In this document: piece after piece, positions 48,882 to 59,268 of the stretch
Position numbering within the stretch: position 1 is the stretch's first letter
Layout of the letters: the number at the start of each line of letters is the position of its first letter
Program-made: the position numbers and the translations under genes
The notes under the pieces: generated by a model
The model's input: the letters and a program-made list of their open reading frames with translations, nothing else
Database searches by the model: none
What the model was told of the DNA's origin: nothing
Assembly (NCBI GenBank): GCA_030278955.1
Contig: JAOANR010000004.1
Coordinates: 62,155,686-62,219,685, forward strand
Direction of reading: 5' to 3'
DNA: 64,000 nucleotides
Origin: Hygrophila difformis
Taxonomy: Eukaryota > Streptophyta > Magnoliopsida > Lamiales > Acanthaceae

Positions 48882-51734
48882 ATGGATGTGGGGGATGTGA
48901 TGCATAGCATCTACGCATGGATCTTTTTGGTGAGTGATTGTGCTTTTTTTTTTTTTTTTTTTTTTATGTTGTTTGTTCTTTTCGAGTAGTATATGCCTAG
49001 TTTTGGTGTTCTTATGTTTTCTGGCCCCTGAGATAGTTCACTTCTCGCCATGAGAAATGAAGGTGCGTAAAGGATATATTTACATTTTTGTTGGTTTCAT
49101 TATTGATGATCGGTTGTTGAGAAGCTTTTTCAGCTGTTCTTATTCTGGAAACTGATGTCCAGTGAAATTAATACTTCAACGTATCAATTCTAATAAATTT
49201 AGTGCTGAAAGCACTACTGTGAATGATTAACTATGGCCAATAAGTTGGTATATGCTTGGATTAATATAAAATTGCTGATCCAGTTCCTTGTTACCCGTGT
49301 ATGTGAAAATACTAGCTGGTTATGCATTTCTCAAATTTTGAGAATGTAACACTAATTCCTGGCAGAATGGTGACTTTGGACTTCGCTTGATGTGGAACAT
49401 TATGCATCTGATGTTGAGCTTTTGGTATTTTACCTTGGGATTGGTAAATACACTTGAGAGCTTTTTTATCTCCACTGGGCTGATTAAGGGGTATCAGGGC
49501 CTTGATGTCAGTAAAGTCAAGTACCTAGCAGTTGCTATAGACAGCGCAGAAGCTCGTCAGACGCTGAGAGTTCTCGACTTGTTGCGATGGCTTGATGCTA
49601 TTGGAATCAGAAATGTCTGTCTCTACGATTCAGAAGGTAGTGCCTGCTGCTTAGTAAGATAACATTGATAAGTTCCATTTTGAATTTCTAAGTTTCTGTC
49701 ATTTGATAATACTTCCACACTCCAGGAGTGCTGAAGAATTCCAAAGATGCCCTCACGTTGTGGCTGAAAAGTGAAAGATCATCAAATGTACTGCCTCAAT
49801 TCTCTGTTATCTTCATTTAGGTCCCTGGTATCGATAATAGATTAAACATTTCAAGGGGAGTTATCTGTTCATCATCAACCATAACATCTTAAAATATAAT
49901 CTCATGTAGAAATGCACATGCTTGTTCATAATTCAAAAACTTCTAGCCTTCCTCCAAAATTGAAGTTCACAGCACTACAAGGTTCATTTACAATTAGAAC
50001 TCTTAGTTCCTTGAAGTAGCGGTGTTTCTACTGTCAAAGATCTATTTTGAAACTTGGTGTTGTGGTGGGTGCCATTTGGTTTGCATACAATTTTCTTCTG
50101 CAAAAGACCCTATAGTGGATGGCTTTTAATGTTACAAATGTTGCACAGGAAACTGCTAGCAACGGGCATGACCAGAAGTATATGAGTTTGGAAGTCATTT
50201 CTTATTCTGATGGGAAACATGCTGTTGCAAAAGCAGCAAATGTGCTTTTAAAGAAGCACTATTTGAACTCCAACTCTGACAAGCCAAAGTTAACAGAGTC
50301 CGACATGACAGATACTCTTGGCGAAATAGGTTATATTACCATGACAATTGTTATTTAGTTTTTTTCATTTATGATAATACAATAGGCACCAAGTTAACAT
50401 TCATATTCCTTTTCTTTGGAAATCAGGGTATGGTCCTGAACCAGATCTCATGTTGGTTTATGCACCTGTAAGATGCCACCTGGGATTTCCAGCTTGGAGA
50501 ATTCGCTATACCGAGATTGTGTGAGTATTTGTGTTATTCATTATTACAACTGTTTTCAGAGCTTTAAGAAGGACCTATACATTAACAAGAGAATTTGTTT
50601 GAAACCATACAGAAATCATCATATGTTGTGTAAGTTGCATAACCTTGAATTCAAAAGGTTTCAACATAAATCATCATACACCAACTAAGTGGCAAGCAAA
50701 GTGAACAAAGATTAATTGTTGCATCTGAGGACGGGTAAAACATTAAAAAGTTATCATAGTTCAAATCATTTTATGCATTCAAAACCAATTCCTAGTATCA
50801 GTGTATCATAAGTTCATAACTTATAGTCGATTTTTTTTGGAATCATAGTATTTGTGTCAAACTTGAAACTAAGAAGCACCAATTTCTTCTCCTTTTGCGA
50901 GCTTACAATATTTCTGAACACCAAGCTCTCATTTATGAATTTGTTGCAGGCACATGGGACCATTGAAGTCTATGAAATACGGTTCCCTCATAAAGGCCGT
51001 TAAGAGGTACACTATGGTGCGTCAGAACTATGGTATGTATAACTACTTCCACATTCATTTTTTTTTCTAGCTAGTTGTTACCCGTATAAAATTGAACGTA
51101 ATTATTTCAGCTCTACACCAACAGATAACCATTGCTTGAAAAAGAAATGGAAACAAGAAGAATGTATTTCCATGGACAACTATTTTTAAACCATGCACAT
51201 TTTGTTTCTGTAGTGCTAAAATAGTGCAGTCTTGCGTAGAAAATTCTTCGCAGGTGAAAGATATTGTAGACTTTAGGCTGGCTTCCTTTGGTTTGTTTCA
51301 TGATGCATTTTATTGTTTGTAAATGCTTTGAAGATTCAGGTTGATTACTTTATTTACTCCCTCCGTCCCATTTAACTTGTCTTGTTTGACTTCTTCACAC
51401 AATCCAATACATTTTTTCAATCGTTAATATCTCAAAATATGTGCAATGAAAAATTATATAAAATATATATTCTAAAACTACACGATCATACAATTCTAAC
51501 AAGATCCAATCCGACTATTTTTTTCAAAATATATACTTGTAATAAAATTGAGTCAAAGCTGAATAATGAACAGTGTCAAAAAGACAAACAGAACACGTCG
51601 ACGGAGGGAGTATTATTTTTCGTTGGTACATGTAACTTAAAACATAAGTATGCTACATCGATCTCTTGATATTGTATATGAGTCACCTTTTTGTGCACTG
51701 ATAGTCTGTTTCATTCATGTCCCCAGGTAGCTGA
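48882..51734 (+). CDS. LEW1: Dehydrodolichyl diphosphate synthase subunit LEW1/NUS1
   Basis: Non-catalytic partner of the ER cis-prenyltransferase that makes dolichol precursors for protein glycosylation (Arabidopsis LEW1, At1g11755; NUS1/NgBR family). Exons: 48882-48929, 49366-49636, 49726-49787, 50149-50329, 50427-50520, 50950-51032, 51727-51734. The phases join cleanly and give 248 residues. An N-terminal membrane helix region (HLMLSFWYFTLGLVNTLE) is followed by the UPPS-like fold: KVKYLAVAIDSAEARQ, LLRWLDAIGIRNVCLYDSEG, SLEVISYSDGKHAVAKAAN, PEPDLMLVYAPVRCHLGFPA, WRIRYTEIVHMGPLKSMKY and the terminus RYTMVRQNYGS. The last coding exon is only 8 nt. The start is the first ATG of MDVGDVMHSIYAW; an in-frame upstream extension is possible. 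Convergent with CLPP6, with 476 bp between stop codons. Confidence 0.92.
51355..51612. mobile_element. Stowaway-like MITE in last LEW1 intron
   Basis: The ends TACTCCCTCCGTCCCATTTAA and CGACGGAGGGAGTA are inverted, with TA edges. The interior closely matches the element at 20660. It lies in the 694-nt intron before the 8-nt final exon. Confidence 0.8.
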
Positions 51735-52210
51735 ACTGATCCAATTCAAGTGGTTTTTCAATGCTTCTTGTTGCTGTTGGAAGTTTGGCTAGACACAAAA
51801 TCCTCTGGATTGCGCAATGTGCTTTAAATCGAATTGATTTGGGACTGCCTTTATTAATTAACTCTGTCAAGACTCATGATTATGTATACAAATATTAAGT
51901 ATATATAGCAACTTTACTTGCCTATTATTCTCCTCTTGTATCCTTTTTTATGCCGGTTCTTGGGTTTAAATTAATCTTTCTTAAAAATGAATAGAAACAA
52001 GAAACTGATTTGAGTGATTACATCAATAGCTAATAATGTTGACATTGAAGAGCTGCTGTAACTCGTTTTGCAATTATAATAAAGTGAAGGTGTAGTTCTT
52101 TGCAGCACTTCTTGTATGCCCTGGAAATTAATCGCATTAATAATTGAAATATTTTATCAATTAATCGCATTTCCCAGATGGCTTGAAGGAGTCCACTATG
52201 CCATGGAAAT
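51735..52210. other. Convergent 3' ends of LEW1 and CLPP6
   Basis: Short AT-rich spacer that must hold the 3' untranslated regions of two convergent genes. No coding region or repeat is seen. Confidence 0.6.
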
Positions 52211-54429
52211 TCAATATTCTGTTTCCAGAACACCATCGATGAGACCGAACTCCATAGCCTGAGAGGAAGATCTGAGTTAATACATTCTTGTACATTTTGT
52301 ATTGGGGAAAAGGTAAAAAGCAATCATGGAATGCCATTTAAAAATAGCATACATCACCTCAGACACAGACAAGAATCGGTCTCTCTCGGTGTACTGTTGC
52401 ACTTTCTCCAGAGGTTGGCTGGTAAAGGCAGCATACATGTTGTCGATTTTCTGCAATCGAATAAACATTATGGTGAAGGGATTCAAAACTAACCACCACT
52501 GCTTCATATATTCAATAATAGGATAAGGAAAACTAACGTGACGAGTTTGAACTGCTTCATTCACTTGTCGTCGTACATCCTCCACATGACCCTGCATATG
52601 TACAACATGTTAGAGATCCAAAACCAACGTATCATATTTGTACTCAACATCCAATGTTCCTATTTCAAAACTACAATTCAAGTTGGACTACACATGTAAA
52701 ATTACTTTTCAGCCATTTCACGTCTCTCTAAAAATAAATTGCCATCAAGAAGCCAGTTCACATACCCCACACCCACTTTGTGGTTGATGTATCATAATAC
52801 GTGCATTTGGCATTGCATACCGCATCCCCTTCTCTCCACCAGCAAGAAGAAGAGCACCTTGGCTTGCTGCTACCCCAAAACATACCGTACCGACCCTGGG
52901 TTTTATCTGAGGCGAAGATTTATTTATTTATTTTCATGAATACGAAGATGTAGAAAATATTCGAATCAGTGAACAGGAAGATCCTTAGATTTTTCATCAA
53001 GCATCACTTGACAATGAAGCTATGCAATGAAAAAGAAGAATGAATAAAACTCCATCTTACCCAGGACATGCAGTCGTAGATTGCCAAAACAGAGTATGTA
53101 CTCCCTCCTGGGCAATTCAGGTACATCTAACATGGAGGAAAGCAACAAGCACAAACAACAAAAAGTATTAACAAACTTAAGCATGAAATATTTGTTAAAA
53201 AATTTAACAGAATTATGGATACACACCAAAATGTCTGATTGCTCATCAATGGTTGCTAAAGTGACTAATTGGGATATAACTCTCTGAGCAACCTGTGAGT
53301 TAATTGGCTGCCCAATGAAGATTATGCGATTTCGGAACAATACTGTAGAAAGATCCAAAGGTCCTCCAGGGGTCATCACTGCAGGCATTATTGGCGGGTT
53401 GCCCTTTTTGGCTTCTATCACACCATTGCTATAGGGGATAATCTTTAAGTCAAGTTTAACTAACATACAACTTTAAAAGAAGTCAATTCAAACATAGCGA
53501 TCTCAATCAAAGATTGATTCGGAGAAGCAAACACAAAGTTCCATTTTTGGTAACCAATTTTGCACAACATAAAAGCATAAAGGGGTTAATCTATTGAATA
53601 CCTACAGGAGTTATAGTTTACACTTTACACCAAGCTTAACTTTCCTTCACTTCCTGACCGCTTAAAGTCCTAAACATCCTAGAAAATATTGAAGTGCCAA
53701 CACTGCAGCTTAAAAAAACTAGGCTAGTTATAAACCTATGTATAAAGCTTGCTGAAATATATAATTCTCCTTAAAACAGCAAAAGCATACAAATTGCATT
53801 CACACAAGCACAAATTTTCTGATGTATCCTAATCATAGCAAAAACATACCAATTGCTTTCAATTTGGTCACAAAAATTAAATTTCATCCAAGCAAGAACT
53901 AACCTTGGACCAAAAGAAAATTCACTCCGGTCAAGGTCAAGCTTCGACGGCAATGAGCTTTTTCTACTAGAAAAACCTGGCAATTAACAAGAACCCGCAT
54001 TCAACAGTTACACGAGAGTCGAGAGATAGTCATACCTTAAAGCCAAACTAATTCATCAAAGCATTAACTACCAAACAATACAGCCAACTTCAACATTTTT
54101 AATCCTAAAAACTGTTGCAAATTGCATCAGGACTCCAAAACACATACCAAGCAATGAAGAATCGCTGTACGAGCTCGACTTCGACAGAGCAGAAATTACA
54201 GGCCTTGAAGTTAAATTTCTGCCCACAATAAAAACAACAGTTGAAATCAATTTCACAACACACAAAAAAGTAGTACGATTCAGTAAACAGAGAACATACA
54301 AATTCGCCACCAAATTATGCACATATGAATTTAAAAAATACAGTACCTATGAGATGAAAATTGGAACGAGGGAATCGTGTAGCGAGGAGAAGCGATTGAA
54401 AGATTTAGCGGCGTCGCCATCGCCTTCAT
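52211..54429 (-). CDS. CLPP6: Plastid ATP-dependent Clp protease subunit ClpP6
   Basis: Nuclear-encoded serine protease subunit of the chloroplast Clp core. Exons right to left: 54347-54429, 54148-54218, 53904-53976, 53227-53428, 53061-53126, 52766-52906, 52538-52591, 52358-52450, 52211-52258. GT-AG sites and phases are consistent and give 276 residues (Arabidopsis ClpP6 about 271). The first ~75 residues are rich in Ser, Arg and Pro with few acidic residues, like a plastid transit peptide. Mature landmarks are [73 protein letters not shown] with nucleophile Ser at about 180, MIHQPQ with His at about 205, and TERDRFLS with Asp at about 254. The catalytic triad is therefore intact. The sequence [14 protein letters not shown] and the ending [10 protein letters not shown] are typical of P6. 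The start may be the ATG at 54429 or at 54420 (MATPL). Confidence 0.95.
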
Positions 54430-54496
54430 GATTCTGTAGGGGGATAGGAGGAGAAAATTGTGGAGGGTTTGTGTTCGACCCGTTTTCGATCCTTTG

Positions 54497-54600
54497 TCGG
54501 AAAGAAGCGCCTTTTACAGCTGAATTCGCATTCCCAAAAATGCGACATTTGATTTAGTTTATCGGAAAGAAGCGCGTTTTACAGCTGAATTCGCATTCCA
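54497..54600. repeat. Tandem duplication in CLPP6 promoter
   Basis: A 39-nt segment at 54497-54535 recurs at 54562-54600 with one internal mismatch (AGCGCC versus AGCGCG) and a changed last base. The period is 65 nt. It lies 68-171 bp upstream of the first CLPP6 ATG. Confidence 0.9.
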
Positions 54601-54645
54601 AATTAAAAAAATAGTACCATGTAGAAGATGCCAAATAAAAAAACA

Positions 54646-54902
54646 TATTCCCTCCGTCTCAAATGTGATGTCTCATTTTGATTATTGGCACTGTTTATTA
54701 ATTAACTTATATTGTTATTTTTATATAAATGAAAAAAATAGTTAAGTTTGGTCTTATTAGATTTATCTAATCGTGTAGTTTTGAAATATAGATTATTTTT
54801 TATAATTTTTACTTTTCTATATTTTAAGATATTAATTACTTCGTATTAAACAAATGTATTGGACTACGCATCCAAAAGTTTTGGGACATTTCAAATGTGA
54901 TA
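54646..54902. mobile_element. Stowaway-like MITE, worn right end
   Basis: The left end TATTCCCTCCGTCTCAAATG is clear. The interior carries the reversed family core (GGTCTTATTAGATTTATCTAATCGTG). The right end GGGACATTTCAAATGTGATATG pairs with the left subterminal sequence but lacks the GGAGGGAGTA tip. Confidence 0.6.
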
Positions 54903-55088
54903 TGTAGAGCAGTAGAAGACGATGCCTGACAAATAAGTGTAAGTATTTCTCAACAACTTTAATGCACGATTTGCCAATTATCAAGGGCTTTCTAACTTTT
55001 GATTAATTCAAATATCTCAATTTAATATTGGCAGGTAATTAATTTTTAAATTTTCTCATCCTCAGTTGATTGCCCACCGATCATATCC

Positions 55089-55421
55089 CAGTGGCGGATC
55101 TAGAAATTATATTAAGTGGTGGCACGAAAATTGATTTGAGTTAATTTGAACTTTTAGATAGTAGTGACAATACAAAACAATAAAAGAAAAGCTAAATTGA
55201 AATTGGAGAAAGTGTTGTTCCCACAAAAATTGAGTGGGTGTAACGAACCAAATATAAAATTTTTAAAGTCAACATAGTATTTTATCAATTTGTGTGGTGT
55301 CACAACAAAAATTAAGTGGATGCACTTAACTAAATATTTAAAAAATTAAGGTTAAAATAACAATTTTATGAATTTAAGTGGTGTCCCGTGCCCCGCTTGG
55401 CAATACATGCATCCGCCCCTG
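55089..55421. mobile_element. TIR element, possibly Mutator-like
   Basis: The left end CAGTGGCGGAT and the right end ATCCGCCCCTG are inverted repeats with one mismatch around about 310 bp of non-coding DNA. The flanking 9-mers ATCATATCC and CTGATATCC match at 7 of 9 positions, which would suit a Mutator-type target duplication. The assignment is tentative. Confidence 0.5.
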
Positions 55422-55503
55422 CTGATATCCCTTTACCAGTTTACCTCATACACACAAATTACACTCATACTCTCATACCCTCATGTGATAAACTCTACTA
55501 TAT

Positions 55504-55769
55504 TACTCCCTCCGTTTTTTTTTTTTAACTTCACCCATCCTGCACTGCATGCAATCCAATGCACATTTTCAATCATCAATATCTCATATTATAGATAAGT
55601 AAAAATTATAAAAATTGATATTCTAAAATTACGTGATTAGACGAATCCAACAACATCTCACTTGACTATGTTTTATCTTATATAACTATGATAAAATGAT
55701 GAATCAAAGTTACTCAATGAATAGTTTCTACTATTCAAAGGGAGAAGATAAAAAAAAACGGAGGGAGTA
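55504..55769. mobile_element. Stowaway-like MITE
   Basis: The left end TACTCCCTCCGTTTTTTTT and right end AAAAACGGAGGGAGTA are inverted, with TA edges. The core (ACGAATCCAACAACATCTCACTTG) is that of the RRA-intron subfamily. Confidence 0.8.
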
Positions 55770-56370
55770 TCATTTTCAGGATTCCAAGTCATTATTGTTT
55801 TGTGGAAGTTCATTTATGTATTAAAAATAACAATGGAACAAATAATATAACTAATCAATTACTATTTATTAATTTAAATGTGAGATTTTGACAAATTAAA
55901 AGAAGTAGCTAGACGACTAGAGTCTTTAGGAATATATATAATCTCGTTCTATAATTATAACTACAGGAGTATTTTCTTGCACCAAATACTGTTGCAGATT
56001 ATTATACTTCAAATGATACAGTTCATAATGATTACACATGTATATTCATCGATCATGATTCATTCAATTATTATTACACCATGCATGGTCTGCATGGAGA
56101 CCATATATGGCTCATCAGTCAATCCCAAGGCAGAGCTGCTTAGCTTCTTGATGATAATGTAATAATTCCAATTAAATCATCATCATAGAATCTTGTAGGG
56201 AACGCTGGCTACAGTCCCAAAAGAAATTAGTTTTACTATTAGTATAGAGTGTGTTTAGATGTTAGCATATTGGGTAGCATATAGTGGATTAGAAGAACAT
56301 ATTCTCTCACAATTCTCTCTCCGAATTTGCTATCTGCTAGCGAATCCGCTGACTCCCAAACATCCCCTAT

Positions 56371-56961
56371 CAGTGGCGGAGCCACACTATGTTTGAGGGG
56401 GCCACCCCTCAATTTTTTTTTTTATATTATTATTTATTTTTATTACTCTTTTGGAGTATTAATTATTAATATTACTTGCCTTAGTTTATGATATAAATTT
56501 AAGTATTATGAATATTATTTACAACTATTACTTACCTATATATAGTCAATTAGGTGTGCCTTAATTAAGCATTATTTACTATTCTTTTGGAGTGTATAGT
56601 GATTAGATAAATTTTTGTTTTTATTATCTTCCTTATTTCCTATTCTTGCCTTTTCTTTTCTCCACCAATTTAAACAATCTCTTGCATTTTCTTTCCTAGA
56701 GTTTGCCCCTCGCTTATTCCTTAAATTCATACTTGTTTCTTAATTGGTACTTATTTCTATAGTATTCGATTGCATTAAGATTGTTTTATGTGTAAACTAA
56801 TTGTTTAGTTGACTAATTATGTTTTGTGGGTAAAGTGGTGGTAGATTGTGAGGGTTAATGTTGTTATTTCATTGAGTATTTTTTATGGTAAGGGGAAAAA
56901 TTGAGACTAACAATGAGATATCAATTCCAATCGACCCTGACCCCACATACTCCGCCCCTTG
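56371..56961. mobile_element. Possible TIR element related to 55089
   Basis: CAGTGGCGGAGCC at 56371 and CTCCGCCCCTTG at 56950-56961 are imperfect inverted repeats resembling the ends of the element at 55089. No target duplication was found, so the right border is uncertain. Confidence 0.35.
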
Positions 56962-57012
56962 TATCATGTGGGGTGTGTATTATTATTGTGTCTCGTTTGT
57001 TTGTTTGTTTTA

Positions 57013-57274
57013 TACTACCCGTTCTCGAATGTTTTTGATGTTTAATAATGAGTTACTATTCACAAACAGACTTTCATTTAAAATTTTATTATAGTTATAC
57101 AAGTTAAAATATAGTCAAGTGAGATCTTGTTAGATTGGTCTCGTCATATAGTTTTTAAATATCAAACTTTTAGAATTTTTACTTATACCGAACTTGAGTT
57201 ATTAATGATTTAAAATATGCATTAAACTGCGTGAAAAGTGGATCCGTAAAAAACATTCAAGAACGGAGGAAGTA
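57013..57274. mobile_element. Stowaway-like MITE, inverted
   Basis: The left end TACTACCCGTTCTCGAATG pairs with the right end CATTCAAGAACGGAGGAAGTA, with TA at both edges. The interior is the family core in reverse (GTGAGATCTTGTTAGATTGG). Confidence 0.72.
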
Positions 57275-57473
57275 CTACTTACTAGTAGTATTTAATTATG
57301 TGTATATTTATAGGAATTTGATGAATTAATCAATCAATCAAATAGCTTAGCTGTGGTTGGTTGTCTTGTCTTTGTGTGGGGTACGCATTAATGTATGCGA
57401 CTGCATGTGTGAATGTGACAACGTAACCATGTCCAGATATGCTTGTTGTAATTAATGGATTGCCATTGTAATA

Positions 57474-57720
57474 TACCCCTCCTCCGTTGTTTGACTTTTT
57501 GACACTGTTTATTGTTCAATTTTGACTCAATTATATTGTATGTATATATTTGGAAAAAAATCGTCGAGTTGGGTCTGGTTAGAATCGTATGATCACGTAG
57601 TTTTAGAATATATATTGTACATAATTTTTCATTGTGCATATTTTGATCAATTAATGATTGAAAAAATGCATTGAATTGTGTGCAAAAATTAAACAGGACA
57701 AGTTAAATAGAGGGAGTGTA
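57474..57720. mobile_element. Stowaway-like MITE, inverted
   Basis: The left end TACCCCTCCTCCGTTGTTTG and the right end AAATAGAGGGAGTGTA bracket a reversed copy of the core seen at 20660 and 51355 (GACACTGTTTATTGTTCAA, GTTAGAATCGTATGATCACG). Confidence 0.7.
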
Positions 57721-58266
57721 TTAGTATGTGATGGATGATAATTGAATAATATCAATGCACGTGAATATAATTGCATGCATCCAAATTCCCAAATAAATTA
57801 TGTAAACAAAAGCTACTGCGAGCTATTTTCGAAATTTAATTAACTTTTTTTTAACGTTTTAAAATATTATAAATAGATATTTCATCCCTAGTCAAGGAAA
57901 AAGCTAAGGAAAGTTTTATCTACACAATACACTATTGGTACCGTCCATAGAAATATACTATTATGATGATATATGGATGTCTATTTTTACAAGTTTGGAA
58001 ATAATGGATCATCAGTGATAAGTTTGGAAATCATAGGAATAAAATAAAAGAAAAACATACATAATAAACACATATAGTACAAGGTATTCTTCATTTTTCT
58101 CGTGGAACCTGTCCTTGTACACCTGATCGACCGGGATATACATAAACAGACATTACTATCATCATGTTTGTTTATAATGAATTCATTAACGTTACTTACA
58201 ACTCTTATTATACTTTTAGAAAATCCAAATAATTAATATACACACACTATTATTTCCCCCTCCCCC

Positions 58267-58277
58267 TATATATAAAT
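58267..58277 (+). promoter_or_regulatory. TATA box of S2-like gene
   Basis: TATATATAAAT lies 79-89 bp upstream of the ATG at 58356. This leaves a leader of about 50-60 nt if transcription starts about 30 bp downstream. It is a strong match to a plant TATA box; the role is inferred from position. Confidence 0.6.
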
Positions 58278-58355
58278 ATCAAACATTTCCACCATCGAAT
58301 TGGCATATATAGTGAAAGAAACCAAAGTTCTTGAGTGATAAATAAATATCATATC

Positions 58356-59043
58356 ATGAAGAACGCCGTCTTCTTCTTGGCTGTTTTTTCTCTTGCTCTG
58401 GTATTCTCTCTCACTATGAATGAATCCAGTGTTTGCATATTTAATTTATCTTCTTCTGTTCCTTGTTTTAATCAATTTTAAATGTCTATATATATGTTTA
58501 ATGATTTTTTTTATATTTTTTTTTTATTTCGTGTGTATCGTGCAGTTTGTGGGGAAAGCAAATGCAAGAAAAGATCCAGCAGGGGAGTATTGGAAAGGTG
58601 TAATGAAAGATGAGCCGATTCCTGAATTATTACAAACCCTGCAGCTGGTTAACAACAACCATATTAATGTTCATGATGCAATAATAACGACCAAACCACC
58701 AGCATCATCAACTTCTGCTTCTCCAACAAACCATAATCACTATAACTTTGACCCGAGGCCTAATATCTCGTCCTACAACGACGATGATAAACTCGAGAAA
58801 CCAAACAACAACAAATCTTACAAAAAGGATTTCGAGCCAAGGCCCAATGTCGTCTCATCATACAACGATGATGATGATGAGAAACATGAAAACCCTAATG
58901 ATGAGAGCAACAAATCTAATTACCAAAAGGATTTTGATCCGAGACCCAACGTCTCATCGTACAACGATGATGATAAGCTCGAGAATCCAAAGAAGAACAG
59001 CAAATCTTGCAAGGAGGGTTTGGATTTCGAGAAGTCTTACTAG
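58356..59043 (+). CDS. Organ-specific protein S2/P4-like, prematurely stopped
   Basis: Small secreted protein of the plant organ-specific S2/P4 family; its biochemical role is unknown. Two exons, 58356-58400 and 58546-59043, give 180 residues. The signal peptide MKNAVFFLAVFSLAL-FVGKANA is split by a phase-0 intron, with likely cleavage after ANA. The mature protein starts RKDPAGEYWKGVMKDEPIPE, the family signature. Repeats of about 26-33 residues then carry F-D/E-PRPN-(V/I)-SSYNDDD: NFDPRPNISSYNDDD, DFEPRPNVVSSYNDDDD, DFDPRPNVSSYNDDD. The frame stops at TAG (59041-59043), yet 31 more in-frame codons resembling a further repeat (DFEPRPVHVTANYAED, EEPRPNSD) run to a TGA at 59137-59139. The sequence is rich in Asn and Asp. 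A TATA box lies just upstream. Confidence 0.85.
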
Positions 59044-59139
59044 AAGAAGGAGGATTTCGAGCCAAGGCCTGTTCATGTAACAGCTAATTATGCGGAAGAT
59101 GTGAAAGAATTTGAGGAGCCGAGGCCAAATTCTGATTGA
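59044..59139 (+). pseudogene. Cut-off C-terminal repeat of the S2-like protein
   Basis: In-frame continuation after the TAG. It encodes a DFEPRP repeat copy and the ending FEEPRPNSD before TGA. It still looks like family coding sequence and so is a stranded tail, unless the stop is read through or is a sequencing error. Confidence 0.65.
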
Positions 59140-59224
59140 CGATACTGAGTGACGATATATGATCGACATGAATCGATGATGTTGGGAAGAACTCATCAAC
59201 AAATGCTGCAGTGCATGCTCCATC

Positions 59225-59225
59225 T

Positions 59226-59265
<40 letters not shown>
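59225..59265. repeat. (TA)n microsatellite
   Basis: An uninterrupted TA run of about 20 units downstream of the S2-like gene. Confidence 0.9.

Positions 59266-59268
<3 letters not shown>

Larger units (their letters stand above)
54430..58355. other. CLPP6 upstream and MITE-rich intergenic DNA
   Basis: Nearly 4 kb without a credible gene. It begins with the CLPP6 promoter, which has a 39-bp tandem duplication at 54497-54600. It then holds at least four Stowaway-like elements (54646, 55504, 57013, 57474), a possible Mutator-like element at 55089-55421 and a related end at 56371. The promoter and TATA box of the S2-like gene follow. Short ORFs here show no family resemblance. Confidence 0.65.

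Noticed and set aside
55977..56162. 61-residue plus-strand ORF
   Set aside because: Low-complexity Ile/Met-rich translation of AT-rich intergenic DNA with no supporting features.
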